From positions 1,426,001 to 1,490,000 of the forward strand of contig NZ_CP029176.1 of the NCBI RefSeq assembly GCF_003352165.1: 64,000 bases of DNA. Direction: 5' to 3'. The DNA comes from Acidibrevibacterium fodinaquatile. GTDB lineage: Bacteria; Pseudomonadota; Alphaproteobacteria; Acetobacterales; Acetobacteraceae. Below the pieces are notes generated by a model. It worked only from the letters and a program-made list of their open reading frames with translations. It searched no databases and was not told the origin of the DNA. The translations under genes were made by a program, and so were the position numbers. Below, in pieces: positions 37,482 through 45,900 of this stretch. The first letter of the stretch is position 1; each line of letters opens with the position of its first letter.

Positions 37482-38879
37482 ATGACCGAGGGAAAGCACG
37501 AGGAGACGCGTCTCGCGATCACCGCGCGGCTCGACCGGCTGCCGGCGACGAAAACCATCTGGCGCCTGGCGGCGCTGCTGTCGATCGGCGGCATGTTCGA
37601 GTTCTATGATCTTTTCTTCACCGGCTATGTCGTGCCCGGGCTGGTCAGGGACGGGCTGCTCGCCCATGTCCGGGTCGGGATTTTCGCCGGCCCCGCGGCT
37701 TTCGTCGCCGCGACCTTCGGCGGCCTCTTTCTCGGCACCATCGGCTTCGGCTTCGTCGCCGACCGGTTCGGCCGCCGACCGATCTTCACCGCCGCGCTGC
37801 TTTGGTACAGCCTCTGCACCGCGATCATGGCGTTTCAACAGACGCCCGCCGGCTTGCTCGTCTGGCGCCTCATCGCTGGCATCGGCATCGGCATCGAGCT
37901 GGTGACCATCGACACCTATCTCGCCGAGCTAGTCCCGAAAGACGTGCGCGGCCGCGCTTTCGCGTTCAACCAGGTGATGCAGTTTTCCGCCGTGCCGGTG
38001 GTCGCCCTGCTTTCGTGGCAATTGGTGCCGCGCACGGTGTTTGGCCTCTCGGGCTGGCGGATCGTCGTTTTGATCGGCGCGCTCGGTGCCGCCGTCGTCT
38101 GGCTGCTCCGCCGCGGTCTTCCGGAAAGCCCGCGCTGGCTCGCGGGAAAGGGGCGATTGGCCGAGGCCGAGCGGATCACCGCGGCCCTCGAAGCGCGCGT
38201 GATCGCCGATCGCGGCGGCGCGGCACTGCCTTTGCCGCTGCGCGATGCCATCGAGGAGGTCGCGGCGGCCGGGCATTTCGCCGAAATCTGGCGCCCACCC
38301 TATCGCGCGCGCACCATCATGCTGATGGTGTTCCAGTTTCTCCAGACCATCGGGTTTTACGGCTTCGCGAGCTGGGTCCCGACGCTGATCGCCGAACAAG
38401 GCATCGCGATTGGCCATAGCCTGCTTTATGCCTTCGTGATTGCGATCGCCAATCCGTTCGGCCCGGCGCTCGGGCTTGTCTTCGCCGACCGCATCGAGCG
38501 CAAATGGCAGATCGTCTTCGCGGCCCTCGGAATCGCCGCCGCCGGCCTCGCGTTTGCCGCCCAGCGCACCATTCCCGGCCTTATTGTCTGTGGCGTTGTC
38601 CTCACGCTGGCGAACAATATTCTCTCGTTTTCCTTTCACGCTTATCAGAGCGAGCTTTATCCGACGCGGGTGCGGGCGCGCGCCGTCGGCTTCGTCTATT
38701 CCTGGAGCCGGTTATCGGCGGTGTTCGTCAGTTTCCTCATCGCCGCTCTCCTTCATCTCGGCGGCGTGCCCGCGGTGTTCGTGTTCATCGCCGCGGCGAT
38801 GGCGGGGGTGATGATCGCGATTGGTGTCTTTGGCCCGGCGACCGGCGGGCGGCAATTGGAGGCGATTTCGCCGGATTGA
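37482..38879 (+). CDS. MFS transporter (metabolite:H+ symporter type)
   Basis: 465 residues from ATG 37482 (ribosome binding site AAGGGGGA at 37469-37476). Twelve predicted membrane segments with MFS motifs DRFGRRPIFTAALLW after TM2 and ELVPKDVRGRAFAFNQ in the TM4-TM5 region, as in sugar/organic-acid symporters. Substrate cannot be told. It heads a likely three-gene operon with an isocitrate-lyase-like enzyme and an SDR, suggesting uptake of an organic acid that those enzymes break down. Confidence 0.88.
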   Translation: MTEGKHEETRLAITARLDRLPATKTIWRLAALLSIGGMFEFYDLFFTGYVVPGLVRDGLLAHVRVGIFAGPAAFVAATFGGLFLGTIGFGFVADRFGRRPIFTAALLWYSLCTAIMAFQQTPAGLLVWRLIAGIGIGIELVTIDTYLAELVPKDVRGRAFAFNQVMQFSAVPVVALLSWQLVPRTVFGLSGWRIVVLIGALGAAVVWLLRRGLPESPRWLAGKGRLAEAERITAALEARVIADRGGAALPLPLRDAIEEVAAAGHFAEIWRPPYRARTIMLMVFQFLQTIGFYGFASWVPTLIAEQGIAIGHSLLYAFVIAIANPFGPALGLVFADRIERKWQIVFAALGIAAAGLAFAAQRTIPGLIVCGVVLTLANNILSFSFHAYQSELYPTRVRARAVGFVYSWSRLSAVFVSFLIAALLHLGGVPAVFVFIAAAMAGVMIAIGVFGPATGGRQLEAISPD

Positions 38880-38922
38880 CAAGCAAGGCGGGACGCGAAA
38901 CCCTGGGTCGGAGAGGAAACCC

Positions 38923-39801
38923 ATGATGTCCGCCGGCCAAAAACTCCGCGCCTTGCTCGCATCCCCTGGTCTGCTCACGCTGCCCGGCGTTTACGATGGC
39001 ATTTCCGCGCGGCTCGCTGAAAAGGCGGGGTTTTCCGCCCTTTACATGACCGGCTACGGCGTTGCCGCCTCCGCGTTTGGCCTCCCCGATGCCGGCCTGG
39101 TTTCGGGCAGCGAGATGCTCGATCGCGTGCGCATGCTGGCTGGCGCGGTTTCGCTGCCGTTCATCGCCGATGGCGATACCGGCTATGGCGGTTTGCTCAA
39201 TGTCGATCGCACCGTGCGCCAGTATGCGCGGGCGGGGGCGGCGGGGATTCAGATCGAGGATCAGGAATTTCCCAAAAAATGCGGCCACACGCCGCATCGC
39301 CGGGTGGTTGCCGCCGCCGATGCCGAACGAAGGGTGCGCGTGGCCGCCAGCGCTCGCCCCGATCGCGATTTCCTCATCGTCGCCCGCACCGATGCCGCCG
39401 GCGTTTTGGGGCTCGACGAAGCGCTCCGGCGCGGCGAGCGGTTTCTCGAAGCCGGCGCCGATATCCTGTTCATCGAGAGCCCGGAAAGCCTCGAGGATCT
39501 CCGCCGCATCGGCGAGACCTTCCGCGGCGCCCATCTGCTTGCCAATCTGGTCGAAGGTGGGCGGACGCCGGTGCTCGCCGCCGCCGACTTGCAGGGGCTT
39601 GGCTTCAAGATCGCGCTTTATCCCGCGACCGGGTTCCTCGCCGCCGCTCTGGCCGTGGCCGGCGCCTATCGCACGCTTGCCGAAACCGGGTCGAGCCAGG
39701 GGGTGGCGCTTTATCCCTTCGCCGCGATGAATGCCCTGATGGGGTTCCCGGCGGTGTATGATTTCGAAAAAACCTGGATCGAGACGGAGGATAAACGATG
39801 A
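38923..39801 (+). CDS. Isocitrate lyase/PEP mutase family enzyme (2-methylisocitrate lyase-like)
   Basis: 292 residues. TIM-barrel enzyme of the ICL/PEP mutase superfamily. Family features are [10 protein letters not shown] (Mg-binding loop), [12 protein letters not shown] with the catalytic Cys (KKCGH), and [17 protein letters not shown]. Related enzymes are methylisocitrate lyase, dimethylmalate lyase and carboxyphosphonoenolpyruvate synthases; the exact reaction is not readable. ATG codons at 38923 and 38926 are both possible. The stop overlaps the next start by four bases (39798-39801). Confidence 0.88.
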   Translation: MMSAGQKLRALLASPGLLTLPGVYDGISARLAEKAGFSALYMTGYGVAASAFGLPDAGLVSGSEMLDRVRMLAGAVSLPFIADGDTGYGGLLNVDRTVRQYARAGAAGIQIEDQEFPKKCGHTPHRRVVAAADAERRVRVAASARPDRDFLIVARTDAAGVLGLDEALRRGERFLEAGADILFIESPESLEDLRRIGETFRGAHLLANLVEGGRTPVLAAADLQGLGFKIALYPATGFLAAALAVAGAYRTLAETGSSQGVALYPFAAMNALMGFPAVYDFEKTWIETEDKR

Positions 39802-40550
39802 GCGGCAAGGATCGGGTCGCCTTGGTGACGGGGGCGGGGAGCGGCGTCGGCCGGGCTTCGGCGCGGGCGCTGGCGGAAGCCGGCTTCGTCGTGGCGCTCG
39901 CCGGGCGCCGGCGCGCGGCGCTCGAGGAGACAAAGGCGCTGCTCCCGCCCGGGCGCGGCCTTGTGATCGAAGCCGATGTCGCCGATCCGGCCTCGGTTTC
40001 GGCGTTGTTTGCGACGATCGGGCGGGAATGCGGCCGGCTCGATCTTTTGTTCAACAATGCCGGGATCAATGCCCCCGGCGTGCTGCTCGAGGATCTCGCC
40101 TACGAGGATTGGGCGAAGGTGGTCGCGATCAACCTCACCGGGGCGTTTCTCTGCGCCCAGGCGGCGTTTCGCATGATGAAGGCGCAGAGCCCGCAAGGCG
40201 GCCGGATCATCAATAACGGCTCGATTTCGGCGCACGCGCCGCGCCCCAACTCGGTCGCCTATACGTCAACCAAGCACGCGATCACCGGGCTCACCAAATC
40301 CCTCTCGCTCGACGGCCGCAAATACGACATCGCCTGCGGCCAGATCGATATCGGCAATGCCGAGACCGAAATGGCGGCGCGCATGAAGCACGGCGTCATC
40401 CAGGCCGATGGCCGCATCGCCGCCGAGCCGCTGATGGATGTCGAGAACGTTGCCCGTTCGGTCGCGTTCATGGCGAGCCTGTCGCTCGACGCCAATATTC
40501 AGTTCGTGACCGTGATGGCGACCAAGATGCCGTTCCTCGGGCGCGGCTGA
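39798..40550 (+). CDS. SDR-family oxidoreductase (operon with ICL-like enzyme)
   Basis: 250 residues. Classical short-chain dehydrogenase with [14 protein letters not shown] cofactor motif, NNAG, the catalytic Ser in [12 protein letters not shown], and YTSTK (Tyr-X3-Lys). Starts at the ATG that overlaps the upstream gene's stop. It probably oxidises or reduces an intermediate related to the product of the ICL-like lyase. The chemoreceptor remnant follows its stop codon. Confidence 0.88.
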   Translation: MSGKDRVALVTGAGSGVGRASARALAEAGFVVALAGRRRAALEETKALLPPGRGLVIEADVADPASVSALFATIGRECGRLDLLFNNAGINAPGVLLEDLAYEDWAKVVAINLTGAFLCAQAAFRMMKAQSPQGGRIINNGSISAHAPRPNSVAYTSTKHAITGLTKSLSLDGRKYDIACGQIDIGNAETEMAARMKHGVIQADGRIAAEPLMDVENVARSVAFMASLSLDANIQFVTVMATKMPFLGRG

Positions 40551-40562
40551 AATCCATCAAGA

Positions 40563-40670
40563 GGTCGCCCGGCCGCCCGCGCGACGGAGGAAATCTCCAC
40601 CCAGATCGCGGCCATGCAGGACGAGACCAAGACCGCCGTCACAACGTTGCGCGGTGTGAGCGATCGATAA
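40563..40670 (+). pseudogene. Remnant of a methyl-accepting chemotaxis protein
   Basis: The plus-strand frame here encodes ATEEISTQIAAMQDETKTAV followed by TTLRGVSDR and a TAA at 40668. The A-T-E-E-I-S-x-Q-I-A-A-M-Q pattern is the coiled-coil signalling helix of bacterial chemoreceptors. About 30 codons remain; no ATG, receptor tip or ligand domain is nearby. It is therefore a leftover of a deleted gene. Confidence 0.6.
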
Positions 40671-40708
40671 CGGCGGCGGCGATCCGATGCCGAGCGGGCG
40701 ATCGAGGG

Positions 40709-41971
40709 TCAGAAAACCTGCTCGCCGTGAAGCGCGATATCGAGCCCCTCGCGCTCCTGGTCGCGGGTGACACGGAGGCCGAGGACGAGATCGGTGATCT
40801 TCAACAGCACCCAGCTCGCAGCACCCGACCAGATGATGGTTGCGAGGACCGCGATCGCCTGGACACGGAGCAGCGGCAGGCCGCCGGCATAGCCGCCGAT
40901 GGCGCTGTCCGGCGATGCGCTGAGCGGTGCGAAAGCGAACCAGCCGGTGGCGAGGGTGCCGATGATGCCGCCGACGCCGTGGACACCGAACGCGTCAAGA
41001 CTGTCATCATAGCGGAGCGCTGCCTTGAGGCTGGTCGCGCTCCAGAAACACGCCGTCCCGGCGACCAAGCCGATGCCGAGCGCGGGGCCAGGAAGCACGA
41101 AACCGGCCGCCGGGGTGATCGCGACGAGCCCCGCCACCGCCCCCGAAATCGCGCCGAGAACCGAGGGTTTGCCGCGTAGAAGCCATTCGCAGAAGATCCA
41201 GCTCAAGGTGCCGGCGGCGGCGGCGATCTGGGTCACCAGCACCGCAAGGCCGGCGCGCGCGTTGGCCCCGAACGCGCCGCCGGAATTGAAACCCATCCAG
41301 CCCACCCAAAGCAGCGAGGCGCCGATCACCGCATAGCTCAGATTCCACGGCGCCATGTTTTCCTGCCCATACCCGATGCGTCGGCCGAGCATCAGCGCGC
41401 AGACCAGGCCGGAAATGCCGCAATTGATTTCCACCACCGTGCCGCCAGCAAAATCCGCGACCCCGAGGCGGGCAAGCCACCCGGTCGGCGCCCAAACCCA
41501 ATGCGCGAGCGGGGCATAGACCACCAGCGACCAGAGCGCGAAAAACATGAGTAGCGCTGAAAATTTCATCCGATCGGCGCAGCTTCCGGTCACCACCGCC
41601 GGGGTGATGATGGCAAACGCCATCTGGAACATCAGAAATACCGTTTCGGGAATGGTCATCGGCTGCGCGGCGTCGGTTCCGGCGCCAAGCGTGAACGGCT
41701 TGTCCCAGGTCTCGGCGAGTCCGTTGAGGAACAGCCGCGAGAAATCACCGAGCCAAGCATTGCCGTTGGTGAAGGCCAGCGAATAGCCGGCGATCATCCA
41801 AAGGACGGTCATCGCGGCGCACAAGGTGAAGGATTGCATCATGATCGCCAGCACGTTCTTCTTGCGGACCATGCCGGCATAAAAGAGGGCGAGACCGGGC
41901 ACGGTCATCAGGAGCACGAGCACAGTGCTGACCAGAACCCAGGCGACATCACCTGGAACGACGTGCTGCAC
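40709..41971 (-). CDS. amt: Ammonium transporter Amt
   Basis: 420 residues from the GTG at 41971, which follows AAAGGAAA; an upstream TTG at 42025 would overlap a terminator. Eleven-helix Amt/Rh channel. It shows FYAGMVRKKN, CADRMKFSALLMFFALWS, SLDAFGVHGVGGIIGTL with the pore His, and TRDQEREGLDIALHGEQVF at the cytoplasmic C-terminus where PII proteins bind. No glnK gene adjoins it; an IS lies where glnK often is. It reads away from gltB, so ammonia uptake and assimilation genes are neighbours. Confidence 0.94.
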   Translation of the reverse strand: MQHVVPGDVAWVLVSTVLVLLMTVPGLALFYAGMVRKKNVLAIMMQSFTLCAAMTVLWMIAGYSLAFTNGNAWLGDFSRLFLNGLAETWDKPFTLGAGTDAAQPMTIPETVFLMFQMAFAIITPAVVTGSCADRMKFSALLMFFALWSLVVYAPLAHWVWAPTGWLARLGVADFAGGTVVEINCGISGLVCALMLGRRIGYGQENMAPWNLSYAVIGASLLWVGWMGFNSGGAFGANARAGLAVLVTQIAAAAGTLSWIFCEWLLRGKPSVLGAISGAVAGLVAITPAAGFVLPGPALGIGLVAGTACFWSATSLKAALRYDDSLDAFGVHGVGGIIGTLATGWFAFAPLSASPDSAIGGYAGGLPLLRVQAIAVLATIIWSGAASWVLLKITDLVLGLRVTRDQEREGLDIALHGEQVF

Positions 41972-42022
41972 GAGACGTTTCCTTTGGCGTCGAAGAGGGA
42001 TGAAAGCGCTTGGCGCTCTGTT

Positions 42023-42060
42023 CAAAAAAGCGCGCCAGCCCTGGCGGAGACCGGCGCGCT
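42023..42060 (-). terminator. Intrinsic terminator of the gltD-gltB transcript
   Basis: On the minus strand AGCGCGCC (complement of 42053-42060) pairs with GGCGCGCT (complement of 42029-42036), an 8-bp GC-rich stem with a 16-base loop, followed directly by TTTTTT. This is a textbook rho-independent terminator. It lies between gltB and amt. The IS insertion at 42068-42932 separates it from gltB, so the terminator probably ended the gltB message before the insertion. Confidence 0.75.
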
Positions 42061-42067
42061 CTCTTTA

Positions 42068-42932
42068 GAGCCCCTTTCAAAACCGCTTGTACCTTGATTC
42101 AATTTGATTCATGAAGGGGCATGCCCGCGCCCCAACTCTCCGACAGCCTGTGGTCGATCCTCGAGCCCTTGCTCCCTCCGCCGCGCCCGCGGCCAAAGGG
42201 TGGCCGGCCGCCGATCTCGGCACGCGCCGCGCTGACGGGCATTCTGTTTGTGCTACGCAGCGGCATTCCCTGGGAGATGTTGCCTCGCGAGATGGGCTGC
42301 GGCTCTGGGGTAACCTGCTGGCGGCGCCTGCGCGACTGGCAAGCGGCCGGCGTCTGGGAGCGGTTGCACCGCGAGTTGCTGCGCCGCTTGCAAGACGCCA
42401 ACCGCATCGACTGGAGCCGGGCCGCGCTGGACAGTTCCTCCATCGCGGCAAAAAAGGGGGTGCCGCGACCGGGCCGAACCCGACCGATCGGGGCCGTCCC
42501 GGCACGAAACGCCACCTCGTCACGGACCGTCACGGTATCCCGCTCACGTTCGCCCTGACCGGGGCCAATGTGCATGACAGCGTGCCCTTCGAGCAGATGC
42601 TCGATGCGATCCCAGCGATCCGCGGCAAGCGCGGCCGGCCGCGGCGCAGGCCGAGAAAGCTGCACGCGGACAAGGCCTATGATCATCGCCGCTGCCGCCG
42701 CGCCTGCCGGCAGCGAGGCATCACGCCGCGCATCGCCCGGCGCGGCGTCGAGACCAGCGAGCGTCTCGGCCGCTATCGCTGGGTCATCGAACGCACCTTC
42801 GCCTGGCTCAATCGCTTCCGGCGTCTCACCATCCGCTACGAGCGGCGCATCGATATCCACAGCGCGTTTACAAGCATCGCTTGCTCCCTCATCGCCCTCC
42901 GGGCTCTGGAGGGAAGGTTTTGAAAGGGACTC
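42068..42932. mobile_element. IS5-family (IS427-like) insertion sequence, 865 bp, intact
   Basis: Terminal inverted repeats GAGCCCCTTTCAAAACC (42068-42084) and the complement of GGTTTTGAAAGGGACTC (42916-42932) match at 16 of 17 positions. A 3-bp duplication TTA flanks it (42065-42067 and 42933-42935), consistent with recent transposition. It carries one transposase encoded by two overlapping frames. It sits between the gltB stop and the gltB terminator, about 100 bases upstream of amt. Confidence 0.9.
42121..42923 (+). CDS. IS5-family DDE transposase made by programmed -1 frameshift
   Basis: OrfA (42121-42558) begins MPAPQLSDSLWSILEPLLPP and contains the first catalytic Asp in RAALDSSSIAAKK. 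The frame then changes at the slippery heptamer A AAA AAG (42450-42456, zero frame), after which the -1 frame reads KRHLVTDRHGIPLTFALTGA and continues with the second Asp (NVHDSVPF) to 42923. The catalytic Glu is in RYRWVIERTFAWLNRFRRL. The fusion is about 267 residues. The heptamer is the classic E. coli-type slip site, so this is a functional frameshift and not a mutation. Confidence 0.9.
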
Positions 42933-42980
42933 TTAATGGGCGGCGACCGCGTTGTCTAATGCCGCTTCACGGGCCGCAGC

Positions 42981-45900
42981 TCAGGCGCGTTCCGCCATCT
43001 CCGCGGTGAGCGGGGCTGACAGGTATTTCACGTAATCCTTCGGCACCACCTGCCAGAAATGCGGCAGCGCGCGGTCCCAATCGTGGAGGATCATGGCGGC
43101 GTAGCGGCTCGCGGTTTCCTCGACATGGCGGGCAATCAGGGCGCGCAATTCGGCTTCCCAATGGCCGGTCGTAACGCGCTGCCACGACAACGTCTCAGGA
43201 TTGAGCCGCTTTTCGAACAATGCCGCCGGGTCATAGACGAACGCCATGCCGCCGGTGAACCCGGCGCCGAAATTATCGCCAACCGCGCCGAGAATGACCA
43301 CCGTGCCGCCGGTCATATATTCGCAGCCATTGGCGCCGCAGCCCTCGACCACCGCGATCGCGCCGGAATTGCGCACCGCGAAACGCTCGCCCGCCTGGCC
43401 GGCCGCGAACAAGGCGCCGGCGGTCGCGCCATAGAGCACGGTATTGCCGATGATGGTGTTGTCGGGGCTGTGCAATGTCGAAGACGGCGCCGGGCGCACG
43501 ACGATCGTCGCCCCGGAAAGCCCCTTGCCGACATAGTCGTTGGCGTCGCCGAAGACTTCGAGTTTCAACCCGCGCACCGCGAACGCGCCGAGCGATTGGC
43601 CGGCCGAGCCGCGCAGACGCACCGTGACGTGATCGGGCTGCAACTGCGCGCGGCCGAGCTTGCGGACGATCTTCGAGGAGAATTTGGTGCCGACGGCGCG
43701 ATGGGTGTTGCGGATCGTGTATTGCAACTGCATCTTCTCGCCGTGCTCGAAAAACGCCGCGGCGTCGGCGATCATCTGTGCGTCCAGCGTCTCCGGCACC
43801 TCGTTCCGCCCGCTCACCGTGCAATAGCGCGCATAGGGGCCGGGATCGGCTTGCACCAAAAGCGGGTTGAGATCGAGATCATCGAGAATTTCGGCGCCGC
43901 GGCTGACCTGATGCAGCATGTCGGTGCGGCCGATGACTTCGGCGAGCGAGCGCACGCCGAGGGATGCGAGAATGCCGCGCACATCCTCGGCGATGAAGGA
44001 GAACAGGTTGATCACCTTCTCCGGCGAGCCTTCGAACTTGGCGCGCAGCGCTTCATCCTGCGTGCAGACGCCGACCGGGCAGGTATTGGAATGGCATTGC
44101 CGCACCATGATGCAGCCCATGGCGATGAGCGAGGTGGTGCCGATGCCGAATTCCTCCGCCCCCAGCATCGCCGCGATCACCACGTCGCGCCCGGTCTTGA
44201 TGCCGCCATCGGTGCGCAGCTTCACGCGATGGCGCAAGCGGTTGAGCATCAGAACCTGATGCGTCTCCGAAAGCCCCATCTCCCACGGCAGCCCGGCATA
44301 TTTGATCGAGCTTTGCGGACTCGCGCCGGTGCCGCCGGCATGACCCGAGATCAGGATCGCATCCGCTTTCGCTTTCGCGACCCCGGCGGCGATGGTGCCG
44401 ATGCCGCTTCGCGCGACGAGCTTGACGCAAACCGTGGCGTCCGGGTTGATCTGCTTCAGATCATAGATGAGCTGCGCCAGATCCTCGATCGAATAGATAT
44501 CGTGATGCGGCGGCGGGCTGATCAGCATGACGCCCGGCGTCGAATGGCGGAGTTTCGCGATCAGTTCCGTCACCTTGAAGCCAGGCAATTGTCCGCCCTC
44601 GCCGGGTTTGGCGCCTTGCGCCACTTTGATCTCGATCTCGCGGCAATTATTGAGATATTCGGCGGTGACACCGAATCTCCCTGAGGCGATCTGCTTGATC
44701 GCGGACGAGGCATTGTCACCGTTCGGGCGTGGCATGGCGCGATTCGGGTCCTCGCCGCCTTCGCCCGAATCGGAGCGCGCGCCGATCCTGTTCATCGCGA
44801 TCGAGAGCGTCTCATGCGCCTCCGGGCTCAGGGCGCCGAGCGAAATCCCTGGTGCCAGCAGGCGCTTTCTGATCTCCGTGATGCTTTCCACCTCGTCGAT
44901 CGCAATCGGCGTGCGGCCGGCGCGGAAATCGAGGAGATCGCGAAGGGCGATCGGCGGCATCTTGCGCACCATCTCGGCATAGCGGCGATAGGTGGTGTAG
45001 CTGTCGGTCGCGACCGCGGTTTGCAGCGTGTGGATCAGACCAGCCTCGAACCCATGCACCTCGCCGCGGCGGCGGAGCTTATAAAGCCCGCCGATCGGCA
45101 GCGTGCCCGCCTCGCCCTGCCACGCGCTCTTGTGCAGATCGAGAACCCGGCGGGCGATGCCGGCGAGCCCGATCCCGGAAATGCGCGATGGCATACCGGG
45201 AAAGAATTCCGCGACCAGAGCACGCGAAAGGCCGATCGCTTCGAAATTATAGCCGCCGCGATAGGATGAGATCACCGCGATGCCCATTTTCGACATCACT
45301 TTCAGCAATCCCTTATCGACTGCTTTCTTATAGCGCTGGACAGCGGTTTTAAGCGACATGTCACCGAACAAGCCGCGCCGCTGGCGGTCCGCGATCGCTT
45401 CCTGCGCGAGATAGGCGTTGACCGTCGTCGCGCCGACGCCGATGAGCACGGCGAAATAATGCACGTCATGGCATTCGCCGGCGCGGACATTGAGCGACGT
45501 GAAGGTGCGCAAACTTTGGCGCACGAGATGGGTGTGAACCGCGCCGGTCGCCAAGATCATCGGGATCGGCGCTCGCGCCTCAGACTGCGCCTCATCGGTC
45601 AGAATGACATGGGTCGCACCGGCGCGGACACCTTCCTCGGCTTCGCTGCGGATGCGATCGAGCGCGGCGCGAAGACCAGCCTCACCATCGCTCACCGGAA
45701 ACGTGGCATCGACGATGACGGCCGAGGTCCCCATATAGGCCGCCATCGCCTGGAATTCGGCGTTCGAAAGCACCGGGCTTTCGAGCTGCAGGAGATCGCA
45801 CTGGCTGGCATCCTCGTCGAGCACATTGCCGAGATTGCCGAGCCGGGTCTTGAGCGACATCACCCGGGTTTCGCGCAGACTGTCGATCGGCGGGTTGGTC

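Noticed and set aside
42030-42060. Sigma-54 promoter for amt on the minus strand
   Set aside because: TGGCGCG is present but the -12 element (TTGC) is missing at the right spacing; the sequence fits an intrinsic terminator better.
42111-42923. Single long transposase frame beginning at 42111
   Set aside because: Its N-terminal part is out of frame with the conserved OrfA sequence; the frameshift at 42450-42456 explains the two frames.
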